Assembly: GCF_021502675.1 (NCBI RefSeq) | Contig: NZ_JAKFHA010000001.1 | Location: 148,445 to 212,444 of the forward strand | Reading direction: 5' to 3' | Source: Yinghuangia soli | GTDB taxonomy: Bacteria > Actinomycetota > Actinomycetes > Streptomycetales > Streptomycetaceae | Length of the DNA stretch: 64,000 bases | Shown: piece by piece, positions 8,877 to 17,070 of the stretch | Position numbering within the stretch: position 1 is the stretch's first letter | How the letters are laid out: each line of letters opens with the position of its first letter | Notes under the pieces: model-generated | Seen by the model: the letters and a program-made list of their open reading frames with translations, nothing else | What the model was told of the DNA's origin: nothing | The model's database searches: none | Program-made: the position numbers and the translations under genes

Positions 8877-10114
8877 GCTCGGCCGCCTTCCTGCGCCGCC
8901 GCCTGGGCCGCCGACTCCGATTCCGGCGCCGACTCCGATGCCGCCTGCAGCGGCCCAGACCCCGGCTTCGGCTCCGGACCAGATTCCGGCTGAGCCGCGG
9001 CCGTCTCCGCCGCGACCAGTGCCCGTACCCGCGGGACGACCTCCTCCCCCACCCGGTACGCCTCCTCCAGGTGCGGGTACCCCGACAGCACGAACTCCTC
9101 GATCCCCAGCGCCTGGTACTCCGCCAGCCGGGCCGCGACCTCGTCGTGCGAACCGACCAGCGCCGTGCCCGCGCCTTCACGGACCAGGCCGATTCCTGCC
9201 CACAAGTTCGGTGCGACGATGAAGTCCCGTGCCGTTCCGGTCAATTCACCGCCGTGCAGGGCCGCCATCCGAGCCTGGCCGGTCGAGTCCATCGCGGCGA
9301 AGCGCGCCTGGCTCGCGCGTACCGCCTCCGGGTCGAAGCCCGCGAAGATGCGGTCAGCCTCCTCCCAGGCCTGCTCGGACGTGTCGCGCGCGATGATGTG
9401 CAGGCGCAGCCCGTAGCGCAGCGTGCGCCCCTCGGCGCGGGCCCCGGCCCGCAGCCGGGCGAGGCGTTCGGCGATGCCGGACGGCGTTTCGCCCCAGAGG
9501 AGTTGCACGTCGGCACGGCGGGCCGCCACCGCCTCGGCGGCCGGGGAGGCGCCGCCGAAGTACAGCGGTACGGGGTGCTCGGTGGCGGGGTCCACGAGCT
9601 GTGCGTTCTCCAGTTGGACGTGGTCGCCCGCGAAGTCGACGCGCTTGCCGTCGAGAAGGTCGCGCAGCACCGCCATCACTTCGTCGGTCCGGGCGTACCG
9701 CGCGTCGTGGGGCAGCCGGTCGCCGTACGCGCGCTGCTCGGCGGGGTCTCCGCCGGTGACGACGTTGAGGCGCAGCCGTCCGTTCGCGAAGCGCCGGAAA
9801 GCGTCCGCCTGTTGGGCCAGCAGGGTGGGGCTGCTGAAGCCGGCCCGGAAGGCCACCAGGAAGCCGATGGACCGGGTGTGCTGGGTCAGCGCGGCGGACA
9901 GGATCCAGGGGTCGACGCAGCCGAGGCCCACCGGAGTGAGCAGCGACGCGAAGCCGGCCTGCTCGGCGGCGCGGGCGACCTGTCCGAGGTAGCCGATGTC
10001 GGCAGGTCGGCGTACAGCGGCGCCGGTGCGGCCCTGGACGGCGGTGACGCCGCCGGGATCGCGGCCGTCGCCGCCGGTGGGCAGGAACCAGTGGAAGAGC
10101 GGTGAAGCGGGCAT
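8873..10114 (-). CDS. ssuD: FMNH2-dependent alkanesulfonate monooxygenase-like enzyme (LLM family)
   Basis: Predicted to release sulfite and an aldehyde from imported sulfonates using reduced flavin and oxygen, so the cell can use organosulfur. It is a bacterial-luciferase-like TIM barrel. The start HWFLPTGGDGR, the RLRLNVVTGGDPAEQRAYGD segment and the LYFGGASPAAEAVAA segment are SsuD-like. The ATG at 10114 (413 residues) is preferred over an upstream TTG at 10129 because it matches the family N-terminus; no strong ribosome binding site precedes it. The last 45 residues are a low-complexity Pro/Glu/Ser/Ala tail absent from typical SsuD. It is first in the operon after the leader peptide. No flavin reductase partner gene lies nearby. 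Confidence 0.88.
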   Translation of the reverse strand: MPASPLFHWFLPTGGDGRDPGGVTAVQGRTGAAVRRPADIGYLGQVARAAEQAGFASLLTPVGLGCVDPWILSAALTQHTRSIGFLVAFRAGFSSPTLLAQQADAFRRFANGRLRLNVVTGGDPAEQRAYGDRLPHDARYARTDEVMAVLRDLLDGKRVDFAGDHVQLENAQLVDPATEHPVPLYFGGASPAAEAVAARRADVQLLWGETPSGIAERLARLRAGARAEGRTLRYGLRLHIIARDTSEQAWEEADRIFAGFDPEAVRASQARFAAMDSTGQARMAALHGGELTGTARDFIVAPNLWAGIGLVREGAGTALVGSHDEVAARLAEYQALGIEEFVLSGYPHLEEAYRVGEEVVPRVRALVAAETAAAQPESGPEPKPGSGPLQAASESAPESESAAQAAAQEGGRA

Positions 10115-10239
10115 GCGAAGGAACCCCAAAGCCGAAGACTGAAGGCTGCCGCCGCGGCGGCGGACCGCGGATCCCGTAGCGCCTACGCGGACACAAGCGC
10201 AGGGACTCGGACACGCAGGAGCGTGGGATCAGCAAGAGG

Positions 10240-10263
10240 CGAACGCCGTACTCGCGGCGTTCG
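10240..10263 (-). promoter_or_regulatory. Leader-region hairpin upstream of ssuD
   Basis: A perfect 9-bp stem (CGAACGCCG/CGGCGTTCG) with a 6-base loop lies between the leader peptide stop (10311) and the ssuD start (10114). Its place after a short sulfur-type leader gene suggests a part in attenuation. The rest of 10115-10310 holds a GC-rich stretch (CCGCCGCGGCGGC) but no other gene. Confidence 0.4.
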
Positions 10264-10310
10264 TCAGAAGTGTGGTCGGCGGCAACCGTTCGCCCGGGAG
10301 GCGGTCGGTG

Positions 10311-10400
10311 TCACGCGGCCGACGCGGCTCCGGCCGGACATGCCATCGTCGCGACACGCATCAGATCCACGTGAAGTCGCGACACAAGGACAAGGGCCAT
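10311..10400 (-). CDS. Short leader peptide of the sulfur-locus type
   Basis: A 29-residue open frame contains VSRLHVDL and ends in a Cys-containing Ala-rich tail (ATMACPAGAASAA). Actinomycete genomes often carry a short peptide with the pattern SR(R/L)HVDL followed by Cys ahead of sulfate, cysteine or sulfonate genes, where it is annotated as a putative leader peptide. This is recalled knowledge and was not looked up. It sits 197 bases upstream of ssuD on the same strand, with a hairpin between. I infer that its translation senses a sulfur signal, such as Cys-tRNA charging, and controls the operon. The ribosome binding site is weak. A longer in-frame extension to 10550 exists but looks non-coding. 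Confidence 0.65.
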   Translation of the reverse strand: MALVLVSRLHVDLMRVATMACPAGAASAA

Positions 10401-10613
10401 GCCGTCATCGTGACGACGCGGCACGCAGCGCGGCAACCCCATCTCGGATGGTGGTACCGATGTGTACGAGTTGTTGCATCCGCATTGCCGGACAAGGGAT
10501 TTCGCCTGATTCCGCGCCGCTTGCGCAGCGGCTCCGAGCCGACGACGCATCGGCCCCGAGCCGAGCCCGAGCCGAATTCAGGCCGCTGCACCCGCCTGGT
10601 GCCGAGCCGACTT

Positions 10614-10711
10614 CAGACCGGCTTCAGCCCCACTTCAGCCCGACTCCAGCCCGACTCCAGCCCGACTACGGATCGGCTTCCACTCGACTCCCGCCGACTA
10701 CCAGCCGACTA
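10614..10711. repeat. Tandem 11-bp repeat array downstream of the HdeD-like gene
   Basis: About nine units with consensus CAGCCCGACTC. Five are clean (10614-10624, 10625-10635, 10636-10646, 10647-10657, 10658-10668), followed by diverged units to 10711. Decayed related motifs (CCGAGCC) extend left to about 10545. The array ends at the HdeD stop codon. The 11-base period is close to one DNA helical turn. No gene is seen in 10401-10613. Confidence 0.7.
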
Positions 10712-11656
10712 CCGCCCCTGCCCGCCTTCCTCGTCCCCGCGTCCGCGCCGCCCCCGCTCGAAGGACTTCCGGAGCGTGTCCGGCCCCTTGTCCGCGGTCC
10801 ACTCGGCCGTCGACGGATCGCCGCCGTTCGTCTCGCCCGGACCGTCGCGCCATGCAGCACCGCCCGCGAGCTCCTCGGACTCGGCCTCGATGTCCGCGTC
10901 GGACGGGCGCGTACCGACCGGCCCGCCGGCCGGGTCCACCGGTACCCCGGAATCGGACCTGACCGCCGCGGCACCCGTGGCCGCCCCCTTCGCCGCAGCC
11001 GCCCCCGTCGCTGCCGCGCCGGCCGCCCCCGCACTCGCGGCCGCGCCCGCGTCCGCCGTACGGACCATGTCGACGATGCGGCGTCCGGTGATGCCGAGGC
11101 TGACCATGCTCAGGCCGTCGAACAGCAGCGCGAGCGAGATGAAAGTGCCGATCACGTACCGGCTGCTGCTCGGCCATTCGGCAAGCACCAGCAGACCCAG
11201 GACCAGGTCGATGACACCGACGACGATCGTCCACGTCATGCGCGCCGACATGCTCGCGATACCGCCGACCACCCGGAAGAGCCCGGCCGTGAGCAGCAGG
11301 AATGCGACGAAGAGCGTCAGCGCCGTGGCGGCCGCCTCGGGGCGCCGCATCAGCACCACACCGGCCGCGATGTTGAGCGCGGCCACGGCCACCGTCAGCC
11401 AGAAGGCGCTGGCCTCCTTGCGCGACTGGATCGCCTGGAAGAGCCCGACGACGCCGCCGATCAGCAGCAGCCACGCGTACAGGATCATCGTCGTGAGCGT
11501 CGCGGTGGCGGCATAAATGAGGCCGACGATGCCGGCGAGCACCAGGATGACACCCAGGAACACCAGGACGCCGAATCCGAACCCGCTGCCGCTCACCGGT
11601 ACGTCGGTCGGCTCCGTGCTGCGATGCCGCGGCCCGCTGCTGCTCCTGCTGGCCAT
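10709..11656 (-). CDS. HdeD-like (DUF308) membrane protein
   Basis: A 315-residue integral membrane protein with six hydrophobic segments between residues about 25 and 190, arranged as repeated two-helix units. Short motifs such as GGVVGLFQAIQSRK and LLTAGLFRVVGG are typical of the HdeD/DUF308 family. That family is named from E. coli acid resistance; its biochemical role is unclear. The C-terminal 120 residues are an Ala/Gly-rich, then charged, soluble tail not found in short HdeD proteins. The ATG at 11656 has GGGAG upstream. It is probably transcribed alone. The gap 11657-11942 shows no gene. Confidence 0.8.
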   Translation of the reverse strand: MASRSSSGPRHRSTEPTDVPVSGSGFGFGVLVFLGVILVLAGIVGLIYAATATLTTMILYAWLLLIGGVVGLFQAIQSRKEASAFWLTVAVAALNIAAGVVLMRRPEAAATALTLFVAFLLLTAGLFRVVGGIASMSARMTWTIVVGVIDLVLGLLVLAEWPSSSRYVIGTFISLALLFDGLSMVSLGITGRRIVDMVRTADAGAAASAGAAGAAATGAAAAKGAATGAAAVRSDSGVPVDPAGGPVGTRPSDADIEAESEELAGGAAWRDGPGETNGGDPSTAEWTADKGPDTLRKSFERGRRGRGDEEGGQGR

Positions 11657-11942
11657 GACTGCCGCTCCCTCGCTCGCGTCGGTCAGGTGACCCCGGCGCG
11701 CGCCAACTCCACCCGCCCGGGTCGCTGCGCTCTGCGTGTACCCGATCGCCGAAGAGATACCCGCCCGATCCGCCGCTCAGTACCTCTCTCGCTCCGATGC
11801 CGGTACTCCGAACACGCTGCCGAACGCTACGGCGAGCCCCCGGCGCGGCGGACTCGTCCGAGACGGGGTACGGCCGTCATCAGGCCCAGGAGGGGGCATC
11901 CCGACTGAAAAGCCGGACGAGCGCGACGAACGGCACCGCTCG

Positions 11943-12068
11943 TCCGTCCCCGTCGGCTCTGCTCAGAAGGCCGTTTCGCTGCCCGTCCCCATCGGCTTTG
12001 CTCAGAAGGCCGTCTCGTCGCCTGTCCCCATCGGCTTTGCTCAGAAGCCCGTCCCGTTGCCCGTCCCC
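11943..12068. repeat. 39-bp tandem repeat that duplicates the 3' end of the ligase gene
   Basis: Three full 39-base units begin at 11943, 11982 and 12021, with a partial fourth from 12060 to 12068. Each unit contains the stop codon of the minus-strand ligase frame (11963-11965, 12002-12004, 12041-12043). Because 39 is a multiple of three, the stops are in frame, and each unit reads as about 12 residues (AKPMGTG-x-x-x-AF) plus stop. The gene uses the first stop reached, at 12041. Confidence 0.85.
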
Positions 12069-13912
12069 GGGGGGAGGGCTGCCGGGCCGCTGCCCGGGTC
12101 GCGGCCGAAGAAGCCGCCGCCGCCGGCCGGTAGGGCCATACGCGGTACGGCCACCGGGGCGCGGGTCTGTTCCACGATGGCGCCCACCGGGTCCGGAAGG
12201 CCCAGGAAGTGGCGGCGCAGGCGGTGCTTTTCCACGCGGTGGTTCGGCGTCCGCGGCATGCGGACCACGACGCGGATGTGAGCGGGGCGCATGTACGGAG
12301 GCAGGGACTGGCCGCACCACGCTTGCAGGGCGTCGCGGTCGAGCAGGCGTCCCGGGTCGGGTTCGACGTACAGCACGATGTCGTCGTCCTGGCGGCCGTC
12401 CAGCGAGACGCCGAAGACCGCGCAGATGGCGATGTCCGGGTGCTGATTGACCAGGTCTTCGATGTGGTACGCCGAGATGTTCTCGCCGCGCATGCGGATG
12501 CGGTCCTGCACGCGGTCGACGAAGTGCAGCAGACCGTCCTCCGTGCTGCGCACGACCGCATCGCCGGTGTGCAGCCACAGGTTGCGGGTGGCCTCGGCGG
12601 TGCTGAGTGCGTCGTTCAGGTACTCCTGGACGACGAGTCCGGGCAGGTGCGGGCGTACCGCGAGCTCGCCGACGACGCCGGGGCCGACGCGGCGGTCGTA
12701 CTCGTCGAGCACCGCGACCTCGAGGAACGGCAGCGGTGCGCCGAGCAGTCCCTTGCGCGGGACGGCCTGCCCGGGGACGACCGGGACGCGGTAGTGCGAG
12801 CAGACCCGGGTGACCTGCTCGTGCGTCAGGCCGCGCTGGAGCGGGACGGGGGTGCCGGCGCCTTCGCCCAGTTCCTCGATGACGACGGCGACCGGCATGC
12901 CGGTCTCGATCTGGCCGTACGAGGCGATCACGTAGTCGATGCCGAAGCGGCGCGCGAAGTCGGCGTGGGTGGCGGGCAGCGGGTGGAGCCACACCTTGGC
13001 GAGGGCGTTCTCGGCGTCCCCGGGGCGCTCCGGGGCGCTGGTGAGCCACGGAACGGCGGCGTCGGTCAGGACGGCGGTGCTGGCGCCGGTGGCGGTGATG
13101 CGGGACCAGAACTCGCCGGGGTGGAAGCGGTCCCACAGCGTCACCATCGACCCGGTCCACGCGGCGCGCGCGACGCCCGCGAAGGCGCCGAGGATGGTGT
13201 GCATCGGGAGGTCGTTGTAGACGACGTCGTCCGGCGTGGTGAGGCGACGCAGCAAGAACGTCGACTGGGCTATGTAGCGGTGGCAGAGCACGACGGCCTT
13301 GGGGCGGCCGGTATTGCCGGGGGTGTGCACGATCGCCGCGATGTCCTCGGGGGCCGCGCCGTACTGCGGGGGCAGCGCGCGGGCGAGGAAGTGCGCGTAC
13401 GGCACCTCGGGGAAGCCGTGCGGGGGCAGGACGCCGACCGAGTCGTGGACGGTGACGGGCGGGGCGTACGGGAGGTGGCGGCGTACCAGTTCGAGGGACG
13501 ACAGGCCCATGCGCTCGGTGACGATGATCGCGGGGGCGATGGTGGTCAGCTGGTCGAGCAGCGGCTGGCCGATGAGGTCGGGGTCGACCGGGCAGAAGAT
13601 GGCGCCGGCCTTCCAGATGCCGAACATCCACAGCGCGGCGGCGTACGGGCTGCGGCAGTGCACGGCGACGCGGTCGCCGCGGCCGATGCCGAGGGCCTCG
13701 AGGTTTCCGGCGATGGTGTCGGTGGCGCGGCGGGCCTCGGCGTAGCTGAGGTCGAGGCCGTGCTCGCCGTAGTGGATGAACACCCGCAAAGGGGTGCGAA
13801 CCGACCATGCGTCGAGCGCTTCGGTGACCGGCTCGCCGTCGACGGCGAGTTCGGCGGCGAGCGTGTCGAGAAGGGCGGCTCCGCCGGTGGCGCCCGTGCT
13901 GGGAGTCGTCAC
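12041..13912 (-). CDS. AMP-dependent acyl-CoA synthetase/ligase family protein
   Basis: A 623-residue ANL-superfamily enzyme expected to activate a carboxylic acid as an acyl-adenylate and transfer it to CoA. Visible motifs are an ATP-loop variant HTPGNTGRPKA (usually TSGTTGxPKG), GELAVR, WLHTGD, DRIRMRGENISAYHIE, and the C-terminal catalytic Lys in NHRVEKHRLR. The overall shape resembles the CaiC/FadD17 group. The GTG start at 13912 has GAGG upstream. It is divergent from two acyl-CoA dehydrogenase genes, so a shared beta-oxidation-type pathway is likely, with an unknown acyl substrate. The C-terminal tail is Gly/Pro-rich and ends inside a tandem repeat. The altered ATP loop may reduce or change activity. 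Confidence 0.85.
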   Translation of the reverse strand: MTTPSTGATGGAALLDTLAAELAVDGEPVTEALDAWSVRTPLRVFIHYGEHGLDLSYAEARRATDTIAGNLEALGIGRGDRVAVHCRSPYAAALWMFGIWKAGAIFCPVDPDLIGQPLLDQLTTIAPAIIVTERMGLSSLELVRRHLPYAPPVTVHDSVGVLPPHGFPEVPYAHFLARALPPQYGAAPEDIAAIVHTPGNTGRPKAVVLCHRYIAQSTFLLRRLTTPDDVVYNDLPMHTILGAFAGVARAAWTGSMVTLWDRFHPGEFWSRITATGASTAVLTDAAVPWLTSAPERPGDAENALAKVWLHPLPATHADFARRFGIDYVIASYGQIETGMPVAVVIEELGEGAGTPVPLQRGLTHEQVTRVCSHYRVPVVPGQAVPRKGLLGAPLPFLEVAVLDEYDRRVGPGVVGELAVRPHLPGLVVQEYLNDALSTAEATRNLWLHTGDAVVRSTEDGLLHFVDRVQDRIRMRGENISAYHIEDLVNQHPDIAICAVFGVSLDGRQDDDIVLYVEPDPGRLLDRDALQAWCGQSLPPYMRPAHIRVVVRMPRTPNHRVEKHRLRRHFLGLPDPVGAIVEQTRAPVAVPRMALPAGGGGFFGRDPGSGPAALPPGTGNGTGF

Positions 13913-13961
13913 TGATTGCTGTCCTCACGGAGCGCGGTCCCGGTTGGTCCAGGCCGCGTGA

Positions 13962-13985
13962 ATCGATGATCTCTATGTATCGATG
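13962..13985. promoter_or_regulatory. Repeated ATCGATG motif, possible operator for the ligase gene
   Basis: Two copies of ATCGATG (13962-13968 and 13979-13985), each holding the palindrome ATCGAT, lie 17 bases apart in an unusually A/T-rich patch 50-75 bases upstream of the ligase start. The repeat spacing suggests a dimeric regulator site. Confidence 0.35.
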
Positions 13986-14604
13986 TTCCGGTGCCGTGCG
14001 CAGTGGAGGGGGAGCGTATCGCGTTGCGCCGGGGAGTGGTGGCGGGCCCGCCGAAGTGCGCGGACGGCTGCCCTGCGGGGGCTTGCGGGGAGGGCATGGA
14101 GGAACCGGTTCTTCTTTTGGGGCGGTGGCGCCTGGCGGGGCTGCGGTGCTGGGTCGCGCGGCTGCGCGGCCGGGAGTACGCCTGGGCCTCGCGCTCTCGC
14201 GGGACGCAGCACGCATCCCGCGCAGCGCTGTGCCATGGGCCGAGGACCGCCCGGGAAACACCCGGGCTGGTGCCGTTACCAACCGACGACGCGTACTTGA
14301 CGCGTACTTGAGGGCCGACACAAGAGCGCCCCTGACCGCACCGGCGCGCTGGCTCGGCCTCGCACCCGAGCGGACGCCGCCGCCCTGCCCGGCCTCATCT
14401 CTCCGAGCCCACCCGCACCCCGCACCCGTACGCCGGCTTCACGTCCGTCCCCAAGCCCGAAGGTGGATGCCCACAGCGCTGACGGCGTCCCCTTCCGCTC
14501 GTTGATCGGTGTACCTAGCATCGGCCGTGCGGATTGCTGTTGACGGGCAGTCAGTAACTCTTGACCAAGTCCGGACCCGGTCCGGGCGAAGGAGGCATGT
14601 CACC
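13986..14604. other. Gene-free divergent intergenic region
   Basis: About 620 bases between the ligase and the dehydrogenase pair with no convincing reading frame. The only structure noted is a hairpin GCCCGGG-AAACA-CCCGGGC (14249-14267). Promoters for the plus-strand pair should lie here, but no clear -35/-10 set was found. Confidence 0.6.
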
Positions 14605-15813
14605 TTGCCCCAGAATTCAGGTGCCACCGGCGTCACCGCCGAGGAGATTCGCACCCGGGTACGCGAACTGGCCGCGGCACACGATCCGGCGACCACCGAC
14701 CACGTGGAGTTCCTCGGCCACCGCTTCGACGCCGGCTTGGCCTGGGTGCACTTCCCGGTCGGCTGCGGCGGCCTCGGCGCCCCGCGCGCGCTGCAGCAGG
14801 TCGCCGAGCAGGAACTCGCCGCCGCGGGCGCGAAGCCGGCCAACGTCTACCGCAACCCGATCGGCCTGGGCATGGGCGCCCCGACCGTCGCCGTGCACGG
14901 AACGGAGGAGCAGCGCTCCCGTCTGCTTCGTCCGCTGTGGACCGGCGAAGAGGTCTGGTGCCAGCTGTTCAGCGAGCCGGGCGCGGGCTCCGACCTCGCC
15001 GGCCTTGCGACACGTGCCGTACGCGACGGCGACGACTGGATCGTCAACGGCCAGAAAGTGTGGACGTCCTTCGCCCACAAGGCTCGCTGGGCGATGCTGC
15101 TGGCCCGTACCGACCCGGACCTCCCCAAGCACCAGGGCCTCACCTACTTCTTCCTCGACATGTCCCTCCCGGGCGTCGAGGTGCGTCCGCTCCGCCAGGC
15201 GACCGGCCAGGCCGAGTTCAACGAGGTCTTCCTGACCGACGTCCGCATCCCCGACTCGATGCGCGCCGACGAGGTCGGCAAGGGCTGGACGGTCTCCAAC
15301 ACCACGCTCATGAACGAGCGCGTCGCGATCGGCGGCGGAGCGTCCCCTCGCGAAGGCGGGGTCATCTCCCCGGTCGCCGCGCTCTGGCGCTCCCGCCCCG
15401 AGGTCCGCACCCCCGCCCTCCACGACCAGGTCATGAAGGCCTGGGTCGAGGCCGAGGTCGCCCGCCTCGCCAACGCCCGCATCGGCCAGCAACTCGCCGC
15501 GGGCAAGCCGGGCCCCGAGGGCTCCGCGGCCAAGATCTCGTTCGCCCGCATCAACCAGGAGACCACGCGCCTCTGGCTGGAACTGAGCGGCGAGGACGGC
15601 CTGACGTACGACGACTGGACGATGCGCCGCGTCGACCTGGGCGGCTCCGACGGCGGTCGTTCGGCGGGCTACTACTACCTGCGCGCGAAGGGCAACTCGA
15701 TCGAAGGCGGCACAACGGAGATCCTGCGCGGCGTCATCGCCGACCGCGTACTCGAACTCCCGCGCGAGCCGCGTACCGACACGAAGCTGCCCTGGAAGGA
15801 GATCCCCCGGTGA
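14605..15813 (+). CDS. Acyl-CoA dehydrogenase family protein, first subunit of a pair
   Basis: An FAD-dependent enzyme of 402 residues that oxidises an acyl-CoA at the alpha-beta bond. The middle domain shows WCQLFSEPGAGSDLAGLAT and DGDDWIVNGQKVWTS, both FAD/substrate-binding family motifs, and the C-terminal bundle contains EGGTTEILRGVIADRVL. A TTG start at 14605 is chosen because AAGGAGG lies nine bases upstream; upstream in-frame GTG codons lack such a site. The next gene starts inside its stop codon. Adjacent, unequal dehydrogenase genes in actinobacteria often encode alpha2-beta2 enzymes for steroid or bulky acyl-CoA, so a heteromer is inferred here. The substrate is unknown. Confidence 0.88.
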   Translation: MPQNSGATGVTAEEIRTRVRELAAAHDPATTDHVEFLGHRFDAGLAWVHFPVGCGGLGAPRALQQVAEQELAAAGAKPANVYRNPIGLGMGAPTVAVHGTEEQRSRLLRPLWTGEEVWCQLFSEPGAGSDLAGLATRAVRDGDDWIVNGQKVWTSFAHKARWAMLLARTDPDLPKHQGLTYFFLDMSLPGVEVRPLRQATGQAEFNEVFLTDVRIPDSMRADEVGKGWTVSNTTLMNERVAIGGGASPREGGVISPVAALWRSRPEVRTPALHDQVMKAWVEAEVARLANARIGQQLAAGKPGPEGSAAKISFARINQETTRLWLELSGEDGLTYDDWTMRRVDLGGSDGGRSAGYYYLRAKGNSIEGGTTEILRGVIADRVLELPREPRTDTKLPWKEIPR

Positions 15814-16949
15814 CCGACATCCCCTCGCTGCTCTACACGGACGTCGAAGACGACCTGCGCGCCACCCTCCGAGGTCTCCTCGCCGACCGCTGCCCGTGGT
15901 CCGACGTCCTGGCCCGCGTCGACACCGACGAGCCTTACGACGAGTCCCTCTGGAAGTCGGTCGCCGAAGACCTGGGCCTCGCCGGCCTCCTGATCCCCGA
16001 GTCCCTCGGCGGCGCCGGCGCCACCGCCCGCGAAGCGGCAGTAACCCTCGAAGAGTTGGCCCGCGCGGTAGCCCCCATCCCGTACTACCCCAGCGCCATC
16101 CTGGCCACGACGGCCCTGACGGCCTCCCCCGCCTCCGAGGCCCGCGACAACGCCCTCCCCGCCCTCGCCGCGGGCACGGCCATCGCCACCCTCACCATCC
16201 CGGCAACCACGGCCCCCGGCGCCGAGTTCCCGGCCTCGATCACCGGGTCTCTCGACGCCAACGGCCAACTCCACCTCACCGGAGCAGCCACCACGGTCCT
16301 GGCCGCCGACCGGGCCGACCTCCTCGTCGTCCCCGTCCTCATCGACGGCGAGCCCCACCTCGCGCTGGTCGACGCAACGGCCCCCGGCCTCACCCGAACC
16401 CGCGCCACCACCCTCGACGCCACACGCCCGGTAGGCACCATCACCCTGGACGGCGTCCCTGCCACGGCAATCGCCGACCCCACCCAGGCCCCCGCGGCTC
16501 TCGCCCACGCCCTCGTCACCGGCGCCGCCCTCCTCGCCTCCGAGCAACTGGGCGTAGCCGAAAGGTCGTTGGAAGAAACCGTCACCTACCTCAAGACCCG
16601 CCACCAATTCGGCCGCCCCATCGGCTCGTACCAGGCCCTCCGCCACCGGGCAGCCGACCTGTGGGCCGACATCGCCGCCGCCAGGGCCACCGCCCGCTAC
16701 GCCGCAGCCGCCCTCGCGGAGGGTTCGGACGACGCCCCCATCGCCGCATCCCTCGCCCAGGCCTACTGCAGCGACGTTGCAGTCCACGCCGCCGAAGAAT
16801 GCGTCCAAATGCACGGCGGCATCGGCTTCACCTGGGAACACCCGGCCCACCTCTACCTGAAGCGAGCCATGTCCCTGAGCCTCCTCCAGGGCACCCCCAC
16901 CCACCACCGAGCAGCTCTCGGTGGTCTGGTGAACCTCCCTTCGGCCTGA
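15810..16949 (+). CDS. Acyl-CoA dehydrogenase family protein, second subunit of a pair
   Basis: A 379-residue protein, shorter and more divergent than its upstream partner. The N-terminal helical domain includes LGLAGLLIPESLGGAGA. The middle beta-domain lacks the usual SEPxAGSD FAD motif. The C-terminal domain is clear: TRHQFGRPIGSYQALRHRAAD and VQMHGGIGFTWEHPAHLYLK. Loss of FAD-binding residues in one subunit is known in heteromeric FadE pairs, which supports a mixed complex with the upstream gene. The GTG start overlaps the upstream stop by four bases, giving translational coupling. Codon use turns strongly C-rich towards the 3' end. Confidence 0.85.
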   Translation: MTDIPSLLYTDVEDDLRATLRGLLADRCPWSDVLARVDTDEPYDESLWKSVAEDLGLAGLLIPESLGGAGATAREAAVTLEELARAVAPIPYYPSAILATTALTASPASEARDNALPALAAGTAIATLTIPATTAPGAEFPASITGSLDANGQLHLTGAATTVLAADRADLLVVPVLIDGEPHLALVDATAPGLTRTRATTLDATRPVGTITLDGVPATAIADPTQAPAALAHALVTGAALLASEQLGVAERSLEETVTYLKTRHQFGRPIGSYQALRHRAADLWADIAAARATARYAAAALAEGSDDAPIAASLAQAYCSDVAVHAAEECVQMHGGIGFTWEHPAHLYLKRAMSLSLLQGTPTHHRAALGGLVNLPSA

Positions 16950-16952
16950 AAG

Positions 16953-17030
16953 CCCCCGAGCGGGGGGGCCGGGGGGGGCGGGGGGCGGGGGGGGGCGCCG
17001 TGGCACCCCCGCCCCCGCTCACTCCTCGGC
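16953..17030. terminator. GC-rich hairpins and G-runs after the dehydrogenase pair
   Basis: Just after the stop, GCCCCC-GAGC-GGGGGC forms a small hairpin (16953-16970). It is followed by runs of 8, 6 and 9 G separated by single C bases, and a matching C-rich stretch (17003-17022) that can pair back. It is a likely terminator between the convergent dehydrogenase and SUKH genes. Several G-runs could also form a quadruplex or reflect uncertain base calls. Confidence 0.5.
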
Positions 17031-17070
17031 CTCTGCCCACGCGCTTACACCCCGTCGCAGAATCCGGAAA

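Noticed and set aside
13973..14511. Several short frames in the ligase/dehydrogenase gap
   Set aside because: Composition is Arg/Gly/Pro-biased, with no ribosome binding site or family motif; the gap is better read as non-coding.
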